64,000 nucleotides of DNA, from positions 14,602,001 through 14,666,000 of the forward strand of contig JARDYH010000005.1 of the NCBI GenBank assembly GCA_029215795.1, read 5' to 3'. Under the pieces are notes generated by a model, which ran no database searches, was not told the origin of the DNA, and worked only from the letters and a program-made list of their open reading frames with translations. Origin of the DNA: Anniella stebbinsi (Eukaryota > Chordata > Lepidosauria > Squamata > Anniellidae). A program made the translations under genes and the position numbers. Shown here piece by piece: positions 10,087 to 22,000 of the stretch (the stretch's first letter is position 1; every line of letters begins with the position of its first letter).

Positions 10087-13000
10087 CTACTCGGTGCTGA
10101 GGAACTTCCGCTTCTTGGCTGTGTGGGTATACGGGTGCCAGCGCCACTCCACGTCAGCTGTGGACTCCTGCTCCAAGGTTCCCAGTTTGATCATATATAC
10201 TGCAATAAAACAATGAAAACTTCAGAGCGTGGCTCTGTTCTACGCAGGCATGCAATCGGCACAGCACACCAAGCCTCCATTGCTCTGTGCATCAGTGAAT
10301 TAAAACCCAGCAAATTTGCATTTGTCCAGTTCAGTTGCAGTTCCTGAATTTTTGCAGAAAAGATTTGGGCATGCTGGCCAAGAAAGAATGGAATGATAAT
10401 ACTTTACATCACTTTCCCCATACACTTGGAGCACATACACATAGGCTGCCTTCAGACAACACGATAGTCAATGATGGATTAATAGTCAACTCCATGGTTG
10501 ATTATCGTGGAGGTACTCCCCAATGACATGATTATCATCAACCATGGTGTGGATTAAGGCCAGTGTCAAGTCGACTATTGTTCAACAGCGTGTTTGATTG
10601 ATACATCCCCCACCCTTTTTCCCCCCACTTCAGTCCTGCTGGTATCCCATCAGCCATTGTGCATTCTGCCGGATGGACTAGAGCAGCCGCCGCAGCCGCC
10701 TTGGTTACTCTTCCCAAAGGACTCTGTAGTTGCCAAAAATAACCAACTGTGTGCAACGAAATAGTCAATGGTGCCTGACCAATGGTTGTTCAAATAACCA
10801 ACTCTGCAGTGTTGGTTATTTCGGCCAAATAATCAACCATGGTGTGAAAAAGTCCTGACAGACAACACAACAAGCCACCGTTGACTATTTAACCCTCTAT
10901 TGACTATCGTATCATCCGAACCCAGTCTTATTCTCTGTATTAAGAACTGTCTTACTGGAGCAGGCCACAGGTCCATCTAGGTCAGCAGTCCATCTATAAC
11001 AGCAGCCATAAGCAAAGCCGGAAGGCAATTCCTATAGAATCTCCAGAGTTGGGACTCAGAAATATACTTCCACAAATGGAAGAGAATCTTTGCTACCACT
11101 ATTTAAAGGTAGGCCTATCCTCATACTATGCTGGTGGGAAGGGGCTGAGGCTAAGAGTATACAAAGGCCTCTCAATGTGTTCATAGCTGAGTGTGGAGAG
11201 CCAGTGTAGCATAGTGGTTACATTGTTTGGGACTCGGGAGACCCAGGTTCTAATCCCCGCTTGACCATGAAGCTCACTGGGGGACTTTGAGCCAGTCACT
11301 CTGCCTAATCTACCTCACAGGGTTGTTGTGAGGATAAAAAGGAGAGGAAGAAGGCCAGGTAAGCCAACTTGGGTTCCTTGCAAGAGGGAAAAAAGGTTGG
11401 ATATAAACGTAATAATAAATAAAAACTACAGTTGAGCTGTGATTTTAACCAAGGACTTATTGCTCACGCTCCTGAGAAACATTAGCTTCATGAGGGAGTG
11501 AGAGAAACATATACAAGGCCCTGAAAAACTATCCCAGATGAGAGGAAACTCCAGCCCCAGCCGCTCTGTAGTTTCTAGCCCTTCAACAGATACAGCTTAC
11601 AAGTTTTCAAAACGTGCCTCTGAGGCCAAGAAGGCTAGACGTTTCATTTGTTTTCCTCTTCCCAAAAGCAACTCAACGGGGGTTTCTTGGGAAGACAAAT
11701 GTCGCAGCAAAATACTACCTCTGGGTCCAGTTGTAAGGGTGCATATTGAAACCCACTGCAAACGATTTAAGTTTCAATACACAAGGGAGAATCCTGGGAC
11801 TGGATTTGACCAGAAAGAAAGACAGCCAGTGGAGGCTCTTGCATGAGGCAGGATCCTTCCTCTAGGAAGCAGCCTCTCACTCAAGAGCAGCAGAATCCAC
11901 ATTAACAGAACGCAGAAAAGAGCTTGCCTTGTTTTATCTATAATAATGCAAGGCTAGGGTGGTGGGTGGGAATGCTGGCCCTCTTTTAGGGGAGGGAAAG
12001 ACATACTTCAAATTCCTGCTAAACATGGACTTGCTTTTCTGTGCCAATGATGTTGACATAACTTCAAGAGCTTGAATTTCTTGCAACCCCGTTGTGAGGG
12101 GGGAAAATGTGTTCTTTTGTTTGCTTCAGAGAAAATGAACTGCCTTAATCATTTGTACCTGCTGTGTTAGGTTGTTTTCCCTTACACTCAGGTGCAATTT
12201 CTGAAGTGATTTTAAGCTGAATTTCAAGCACTAATTGTGTTTGTTACGGCTTTGGTTTTAACAACGAAACGCGGCGTTAACTCGCTGCAGAAGGAAAGGC
12301 GGCAAAGCAGCAGCAGCAGGCCTAAATGCCAGCAGCAACCGCTGCTTCAGGTGACTCACGTAAGAGCCAAACTGCATGTTCAAATACATCCCTTTAGAAT
12401 GGAAGTGGAGGGCTGGGGTGAGGCGGTGGTGGTGAGTCACATAACTGAATGCCCTCTCTCCCCCAAGTAAAAAACTTGTTATTAATGAAAAGCTAGCACA
12501 TCAGGGGGAATGGTTAAAGCTTAGCCTTCTCCCGACGTGATTTTTTTCTTATACGCAAGGAGTCTGATTTTGTTTAAATACGAATACTCACCAAAACACA
12601 CAATCCCCCACCTGCACTTTGATGTGGTACAGTCCCTGGAGGGCTGTATTACAGCATCTTTCACTAGTTTCCATGCTGGCTGGGATAGATGGGAATTGCA
12701 ATTAAAAAAAAAACCCGGAGGACCCCAGGTTACCTACCCCTGCTGTCTTAAGAGATCCAAGTTGATAAGGCACAGGGGAGGGACATGTATATAAATCTTG
12801 TGGGGCAGGGAGAGCCTCTCTCAGCACCGAATAGGCCGTTCAGGTAAATCTAGCAGAACCCATTCACCAAGTTACTGAACGCTCCCCCAACACACACTTA
12901 TTGGAATAAAGGGTTACCAGTACCCCAGAGGAAGAGCCACTTTTTGATGGGATGGGTAGTTTAAAAAAGAAGCCGCGGGAAGAGAGAGAGAGATGGGTTT

Positions 13001-16000
13001 TCTTCCCATGTAGGTTGACATGAAGGGCGATGCTTGTAGCGCAAGCTCAGGAGTTTGATTTAGGCAAGCCACCCGCTGGTTCAAGTATGCAACCTCGTGA
13101 AGGTACCCCACGAGACAAGAAGGAAAACCCAAGATCTCAGCTGATTAGGACCGTCCACTAGCAGGCGCGTCTGGGCACTCTACGCTCAACCGCAAAGTTC
13201 GATGCCAAAGGAAGCGGAATGTAATTATATGCTTATGCAAACTAAGCATGTTTGCAGAACAATTTCTCACCATGGGGAGGGGCAGGCAGCTATGTGGCGC
13301 GAGACACACAAACTCCACCTCTAATAGGGGGACACACAAACTCCACCTCTAACGGGGACACACAAACTCCACCTCTTGGCCTCTTAACAGCGGGACACTC
13401 AAACTCCACCTCGCCTACAGTTTCTATGAAGACACCAGATGCCGGGCTGGATCCAGCTGCCCTTCCATTTGAGGAAGAGACTGCAGTCCAATGGACTCTT
13501 CCACAGGAGGAAGCTTTTTTCTTTGATTATTCCCAATTTCTCCCTGTACCACCTTCCCCGCTGTCCCAGATGCTGCCCAGCAGGTCCCGTGAGCAGAACT
13601 CTGGATCCAAGCTATTACCTATATTTGGAGCTATATGACTTAGGAAAATATGCGGATATTGTAGCTCAGAGGGACCTTAACTCACTGACACAGCACCCAC
13701 TTTGCATGCAGAAGCCCCACCCCCCAGTTCAATCCCCGGCTGCTGCCAGGCAGTATCAACAATATTAAGCTAGATGGAGCAATTGTTTAACTCAGTATAA
13801 GGCAGCTCCCTGTGTTCCTAGGAGTTTCTCAGGATGTTGAGTTCTGCACCCAAAACCCAACGCTGTCCGAACGTGTGTGTTTTCTCTGCGAAAATCATGG
13901 TGGCACAGGTACCTGCTATTTAGCCAGGCAGCCCTAGCTAGATGAGGACCCAGTTCTCATTGAGGTGGTACACTTGTTTCTGGGCTGTACTATTTCAGAC
14001 AGCAGGTGAGGATTCACATGATGAAATGCTAAAAACCTTCTTGCCGACACAGTCGTTTTCTATGCAAGGGTTTTTTTGTGTGTGGGGAGGAACATTCCAT
14101 CACAGGACAACCCCCCCCCCCCATTTGAAGTGGGACCGCTCAGGCTGCAGGACTAGGATGGAACGGCTAGTACAGTTGTAGCAGGATCTACTTGAACAGT
14201 CTAAAAAAAAAAACATACTTTTCCTGCATGTTCTAACCACTTCACATCCATAATTTCAAGGATCCCTATGATAGTGGCACCAGGTGAGTCAATATTATTA
14301 TCCCCACACTGCAGATGGTGTGGCTGAGGCCGAGGGAACAGCCTAAGGTCCCTCGAGGGAGTGGGTGGTGGACCCAAGACTTCCTAATTCAGAGCTCACA
14401 CTCTTGAAAAGGTTACTTACGCTTCATCTCAAACCTTGGCCCAACCTCGGTGAGCTCCACATTCCGGTGATCGGTCTTCTTGTAGACGTGGTGCCTGCCC
14501 CAGAAATGTAATTTTGGTAAGGCAAGGAGTAAGCGCTGGAAGGGTCAGTGAGATCCTGTTCCTAAACAAGCAACCCTTGGGCAAAACTCATCTGAGGACC
14601 TCCAGCTGGCCCGGGACTGCCTCTAAGCCCACCTTCTTCACCCTGACCCCTCTAAATCCGTTGGACTACAACTCCCATCATCCCCAGCTAGCATGGCCAT
14701 AGCGAAGGCAGCTTTAAGCATCCTCTACCTGCTTGTCATAGCTGCCAGTGCCTCAGTCCCAGCTGCTAAGACTGGTGCACTGCACATCCTAAGGCGACCC
14801 AGCCACTGGAAGCGGGGCCAATAGCAGCCAGATCAAGCTCAGAACCAGTTTATTCAGCAGAATCAAGTAGCAGGGCTACACCTGGCCTAGACCCGCTTCC
14901 AGCTGAAGGCAGGACATTGCATGTTCGAATGTGTTAAGAATTCTCCTCCGCCTGGACATAGCAAAATAGCATCTCAGAAAAAAAAAGGTAAGGATGAAAC
15001 CTCCCCAGTGTGCTTGTTCTGTGTGTGCAAGGAAGGTTTTCCATTGGGCGGGGGGGGGGGGGATTTAAGCAGGCAATTCCTCATCTACAGCCTCAAGCGG
15101 TTCATTCCATGAAAGAGTTAGGCCACTAGATTCTGCCTGAAGGTACAAGCCAGCCCTCAGAAAAGTCCAAAGGGAATCTAGTCCCACTTCATTCTCCCCC
15201 TCCCAGAAGGAAGGATCTGACAGTCCATGGTGTGCCACCCGGAACACAGAAGCAAGGTAGAAAGTTGCCTGCGCGCCAATGGAATTGAGATGGCTCAACT
15301 AAGTTTTGCTTCCCTTGTAGAGCCCGTGTAGGGGGCTTGGGCCATCTCACTGTGGGCGGCCAAAAGCTCAAATATATTAACTTGCAGCTCAAATTGATGG
15401 GAGCGCTGGAGAAAGTGAGGTGAAACTGCTTCCCTGCGATTGCGTCTTGAGGGGGGGGGCGAATGGAGGCAGGCGCAAAAAACCGACAGTGCTTCCTCTG
15501 GCTGCCATTTTGTCTTGCCTCAGAACCCCCTGGAATGATGCTGCATCATGTGGTGTTCCCCATGATGGCAAGGAGCAACAAAAATGGCGACTGGCAGTAG
15601 AGAAAGAGCTGGGGCAGGGAGAGAGTGCCAGGGAGTTTTGCACACACACACCCCGGCCTTCAAAATTCAGCCCCACTTCCGCAAAAAAAAAAAAAAAAGC
15701 TAAATGATCCCCACCACCACCACCGGCTTTTGTTGCATTATAAATGGGACCATAGAGGGAGCCACTTTCACTCAGCCCCAGTTGGAATGCAAGACGGGTG
15801 CCACATACCGGAAGGAGATGTAGTCCTCTTGGTTGGCAAAGGTGATGACACGCTTGCTGTCATCTTTGGGCACCGGAAACAAGTATTTGAGGATGCTGGT
15901 GACCTGAGGAAGTCAAAGAAGGGGGGGGGAGTCAGATCTTCCAGTAGTTTGGAGGTAGCGCTGCCCATCCTCATGGCTAAGGGATGCAGAATTAAGCCAG

Positions 16001-19000
16001 TCTGCAAATCTATGCAAGTAAGCAAAATCTAACCAATACGGTCAGAGATATGATGGCCTGACAAGGTTTGCCTAGGTGGATGAGTCCAGGTACATAACAG
16101 TATAGCTAGAAATCTCTTGGGACTGCATCACCTTTCCACCACCATCACCTCCACCACAGCCGAAAGAACATAAGAAAAGGCCCGATGGATCAAACTAAGG
16201 CTGCAATCCTAGTCCCACTTATCTGGGAGTAAATTCCATTGAACTCATAGACAGCCCTCTCCTCCATAAATCTGTCTAACCTTTTCCCTAATTATTACAT
16301 TTAATAAGCTATACAACAGTAACAAAAAGTTAACTTTCAGACGCAACAGGTTTTTACAAACATGTTCTTGCCCTTGTGATGTCTGCAATCAAGTACTTTG
16401 TAGATAGGTGATTACCAGTATATACAATATACTGTTTTCTACTTTTAGATAAGGACAGTCTAACTCTTCTTTAAAAGATCTCTATCCTGATTGATGGCCA
16501 TCACAACATTCCAGGGCAATGAATGCCATAAGTTATGTGTGCCTTATGTGAAACAGTACTTCTTTCTCTCTGTTTTGAACCTATAGCCTGTCAATTTAAT
16601 TGTGACTCTGAATTCTACCCTTATAAGGGGGAGGAGAGAAATCTATTCATATTCTCAAAGCATTCGTAATTTTATCTCCTCCGGCCTGCCGGAGGAGATT
16701 AGTCAACTTAATACTCTCTGAGTTTAAGATAGCTATAAAGACTAGTCTCTTTCGGCAGGCCTACCCAGATGAATTTTAAACCTAAGAATTTTAAGATGTC
16801 CTGGTTGTTATTTTAATATTGTATTGGTTTTATATGCTCTTGTAATTAGTTTTATGCACTTGATTTATATTGTACTGTTGTGTTAATGTTGTTCCCCGCC
16901 TCGATCCTAAGGGAGAGGCGGGTAAGAAATAAATTATTATTATTATTATTATTGGCCTCTATCATGCTCCTCCCCCTCCAAAACACACTTCGGCTGCAGT
17001 CCTGTATCCACTTTCCTGAGAGCACCCCACCCACCCCGAACTCAATGGGACTGGCTCTTGAGTAGGCATGTATAGGTGTGGGCTGTTAGTTGTCTTCATT
17101 CTGAACTAAAACACTCTAAGCTTTGCCTCATAAAAAAGACGGTCCAATTCTGGGGTCATCAATGTGGAACCTGTGAGCACCAACATGCCTTCTGGCCGGT
17201 CTTTGAGAATGTTTAGAGCATAAATAGATCTCTCCCCACACCCCCTCTATAATGCTACAGCTCAAGGAGACTCGATGAAATTGATAGGCCGTAGCTTCAG
17301 ACAAAGAGGCTGAATTCAGACGACACAATAAGCAACTGTGGGGGGGAAACAATCGTCAGTTGTATTGACTATCATGTCGTCCGAATGCTGCCATAGTCAA
17401 CTCAGCGCTGATCCTAATCCACACCACAGTTGATTATTTATTACCATGTTGTGTGGGGAGCACCCCCTAGATGAACAACTGTAAAGCTGATTATTACCCC
17501 ACCATTGACTATCGTGTTGTCCGAATTCAGCCAGAGAGTCTTTACTTTCTTACCCCAGAATGCCTCTGGGCCCTATATGGCACCCATAATAGTTTCTCAA
17601 ATTACAAAACGTGCCCACCAGTCCAAAACAGGTTTGGGCTGCCTGTGTTCAATCCCTCGATTATTTGAGTTTCTCTTCTCTGCGTCTTTTCCAATGGTAC
17701 GGTATCTTTTTTGAGATGGCGCACCCAGAATTGCACACAGTATCCCAAATACAGGTACACCATAATTTATATCAGGGTGGGCAACTGGGGTGTGTGTGTC
17801 CCAGCTGTTATTGGACAGCAGGTCCCATCAATCATAGCCAGCATAGCCAATAACATGAGATGATGGGATTTGCAACCCAACAATATCTGGAAGGCTACAA
17901 GTTGCGCCCCCCCCATATATATATATATATATATATATACACCGTTTTTCTTTGATTCTAAGACACATTTTTCCCCATATAAATGTCTCTAAAAATGGGG
18001 TGCGTCTTAGAATTGATGGGCGTCTTAGCAGTTTTCAAATTTTAGATATATTTTAGCGTTTTATTTTATTTATTTTTTTCTTGAAATCAAAGCTTTTTTT
18101 TCTGTTGGTGGTACTGAAATTAAGGTGCGTCTTACAATCGATGGTGTCTTAGAATCAAAGAAACACAGTATATGTCCTATTATACTTAATCTCTTTCTTG
18201 AAAGCACCGACTTTGCCTTATTGTCCTCCCACTGCATCTTACCCGCTGGCCGAGACGGGAAGTGAAGTTGTGGAAGATGAGGTGGGGATGGGCCTCCGAC
18301 ATGGTGCCGATGTCCGGGATGTCGTGGCGCATGACCACGTTGCAGAGCGTGAAGTAGGCAGTGGGGCCGAAGGGCAGGTGGCTGACAATGAGCCCATCTA
18401 CATGGCGAGAAAGAGACAGAGAGGTTAGCCAGGTCCAAGCCCTATTACTGCCAGCGACAAAAAAGGCCAGATTTATTTACTTATTTACTTACTTACAATA
18501 TTTATTGGCCACCTTTCAGGGCAGAAGCCCTCCCAAGGTGGCATACAACAATAGAACACGCAATAAAAACCAATGTGGTATTAAGAATGATAAAAACGCT
18601 ATAAAAATAATAAGAACACAATGAGAACAGCAACAGTAGCAAGCATGTCGGGGAAGGCCAACATAAAATAGTATGTTTTCAGGGCCTTCTTAAAAAACTG
18701 CAATGATGTGACCTGGTAAACCCCCACTTATTCCAGAGGTGTGGGGCCACTGCGGAAAAGGCCCTCTCTCATGTGGTTGCCCACCTAACAGCTCTCGCAG
18801 GTGGGCAAATGAGAAGGGCCTCTCTGCCTGATCTTAAAGTGCAGGCAGGCTGATATGGTTGGAGGCGGTCCTTCAAGTAACTTGGTCCTAACCCATGTAA
18901 GGCTTTAAAGGTCAAAACCAGCACTTTAACTTGGGCTCAGAAGCACACAGGTCACCAGTGCAACTGATGCAGTATAGGCCACCAACACCACCCCGAAGTG

Positions 19001-22000
19001 TAGAAGGCAGCACCCTGCTATAAGCGCTCTGCCTGCTGCTGTGAGGGAAGGAGAGAGTGTCCATTACAGGGGTGAGCAACTTGTAGGCCCAAACTTCTGG
19101 AGAGCCACTACTCCCATCAGCCTTTGCAAACATAGGCAAGGGCGAGGGATCATGGGAGTTGTAGGCCAAAACACCCAAGGGCCACAAGTTGCCTACCAGA
19201 GCCATCCCAACCTAATACACGTAGGAACCTGCTTCATACAGAGTCAAGACTCTTCATTCATCTAGTTCGGTACTGTCTACTCTACACTGGCTGGCAAGGT
19301 TTCAGATAGGATCAAACGTGGGATATCTGGCATAGGAACTGTGTACTCTCCCACTGAGCTACAGCCGCTTCCCCTTGACCCAACCTAGACTACAGGGAGC
19401 CACCATCAAAGAGCAGAAAGAAACCTGGCCAAATAGCTCTGTGTCCCTCGTGCAAGTGAGCCAAGCGACGCACTATACAGGTAAACACTCAAACGGTTCC
19501 ACCCTCCCATGCTGCAGCGAGATAAAGCAGCAGGCCACACTTACTACTGTCCACTCACCAATGCCATTGTCGACTCCCTTAAAAGACACGCCACTGACGT
19601 CATGCCAGCCCACCTCCTTGCCCTAGCCGAGTCACTTACCGGGCACCCCCCTGTGTTCATGCACCACCAGCAGGTCGGTGACCCCATTGGCCTTGCAGGC
19701 GCGGACCAGGGCGCCCACCTCGTGCCGGCCTCGGTTCATGCGCTGGGCCCCGGGGAAAACTAGCTTGACCTCCTAAACAGGGAAGGACGTGGAAGAGAGA
19801 CATGGAAGCAAATGATGCACGCTCAGATTCATGGTCATGTGTAACCCACCGTCACCAGACTCGGCTGGCACTCGTTAAGAGACAGGATGGCACACGTCCA
19901 CCTGAAATGTCATCCTTGAACCTGGAAGCCCTGCCCCTTGATCCCAAAGGGCTCCTGCCACAACTGAAGGCAGGAGAGGCACTCTGTGCGTACCCAGAGG
20001 CATTCTGTTGCCATTTTCCCATAGTTCCAGACTGAGTCTTGGCTCTAGTGCAGTCTTTCCCAACTCAGTGTCCTCCAAATGGTTTGGGCTAGAACTCCCA
20101 TCAGTCATAGGCAGCATGGCCAATGCTCAGGAATGATGAGGGTTGTAGACCCAAACATCTGGAAGAAGGCTGCTCTAGGGGGACCCCAACCTTCCAAGAG
20201 AGGCCAGACAGAGGTCCTTTAGCTGAACTTGGGGAGTAATACCAAGAATTCATCTCAGGATCTCACACAGGCAAAGTATGAACTCTACCACAAAGCTCCC
20301 AAGAGAGAGGAAGAGCACCAATCCTGCTTCATCTCCAACTTTCCTCCCTCCCTCTGTTCCCACACTGGAAGGGGAGAAGGAACTGCTGCTTACTTACTTT
20401 GGCAAACATCTTGAGACGGGAGCTGGGGTCACGGGAGGTGGTGACCATGATGCGAGGATCCTCCACACCCGCCCAGCGGTACTCGTCATCCACGTGGCTC
20501 ATCACCCCTGTGAGGCAACACAAGAATGACAGACTCCTAACAAATAAACAGGCAAGCACACACACACACACCAGGTCCACTAGTCTTCCAACACAGCGGA
20601 AACCAAATTTGGGTTCGGGAGAAGAACAGCAATTCTTTATTTTTCGAAAACGAATTACTAGAGCTCGAGGTTGCCTAGAAGCCTCAAGCTCTGGCCAAGC
20701 ACCCAAATGGTTAGGAAGGGATTGGCTGTGTGGTTTGTCAGAGGTAAGGACGGGAGAGACAGGGATGCTCGGACTCACAAAAGTCCTCCGAACTCAGCCA
20801 GCCAGGCAGGGAAGGTGGTTTCGCACGAGTGAGTCACTCACCTTCTCCGCCCCCATCATCAAACTCAATCGCCTTCTGGAGCGCGAGAGCCTCTTTCCGC
20901 AATTCCGTGGGGATCAGGCAGTTCTCTGGAAGGGAAAAACAAAGAGGACTTATGGAAAACAGAGACTTGGCCAGGGAATGCACCACTCCCCAACCCGGCT
21001 GCACGCTTCCCCACCGTTTCTTGTACATTTGTGTTTCGAATTGGGCCTTTTCATTTATTTGTTTTTACAATTGGTTTAATCAAGTTTTTCCTTTAATCTC
21101 GATTTTATTATGATTAGCCACCACAAGCACCACATTTTGGTGGAAAGGCGGGATAGAACTCAAATAAATAAAAAATCATGAACAACTTTGGGGGTGAGCT
21201 GTCTAGAAAGGCTCTTTCAATGGCCTTTTGAAAAGGTGCATTTATTTATCTCTTGCATTTGTAACAGACCTTCCCTCCAAAGAGCTAACGTTATATATGG
21301 TTCTCTCCCTCCCTGCTATTTTACCCTCACAACAGCTCAGTGAGGTAGGCTAGGCTAAGCATTTCAGGGCTGAGTGAACCTGGGCTTCCCCAGTCCTAGT
21401 ACATGATTTGTGATTAGAGTGCGTGACAAAGATCAAGGAAATGCAGGTTCAAATCCCCACTGAGCCAGGAAGCTCATTGGAGACACCTCTCAACCTAACC
21501 TTTCTCAAAAGGGTTGTTGGGAGGATAAAATGGGGGCAGAGCAGGGAGAGAAGAACCTTGTAAGCCACCTTGAGCTCCTTGGAGGAAAGCCGGGATACAA
21601 ATTTAAGAAATAAACAAATAAATAATACACACTACAATAATATTCAAGTCTACTCAATCTAAATCCCACTGCATTCAGTGGGGCTTGCTCCCAAGTAAGG
21701 AGGTATAGCATTGCAGATTTAGAGACATTCAGCACTTACACAGTGCAATCTCGGTGTGCCAACTGCTTCACAGAGATTATCCCTGTAAGCCTTACAACAG
21801 TCCTAGGGAGGATCTACACTGCTGTTTTAAAGTGCTTTAAAATGCTTTATAACAGTAGTGACAACTGTTGGGGCCCAGGACACACTCAAAAACAGTTGTC
21901 ACTACTGTTATAAAGTGCTTTAAAGCGCTTTAAAGCAGCAGTGTAGATCCGCCCCTAGTCTATCTCTAGTCTTTCGGGGACTAGAGATAGAAAGGATCTG

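Larger units (their letters stand above)
10200..14420. other. IMP4 intron 8 with MITE and SINEs
   Basis: This 4.2-kb intron holds large MITE copy B (10443-10928), a Sauria-type SINE (11198-11425), a four-unit minisatellite (13303-13413), a tRNA-derived SINE remnant (about 13660-13805) and a MIR-like SINE (about 14225-14400). The rest shows nothing I recognise. Confidence 0.55.
15904..18242. other. IMP4 intron 6, repeat-rich
   Basis: In order: a short palindromic repeat remnant (16198-16250); an interspersed repeat at about 16255-16655 (ATGGCCATCACAACATTCCA, CAGTACTTCTTTCTCTCTGT) of a type common in squamates; an L2 3' end (16670-16955); small MITE copy D (17308-17532); a foldback repeat (about 17770-17890); an (AT)n run; and a palindromic MITE (17940-18173). 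Confidence 0.55.

Noticed and set aside
20399..21079. 226-codon open frame on the plus strand
   Set aside because: It is antisense across IMP4 exons 3 and 4; the minus-strand frames there encode conserved Brix-protein sequence with correct splice sites.
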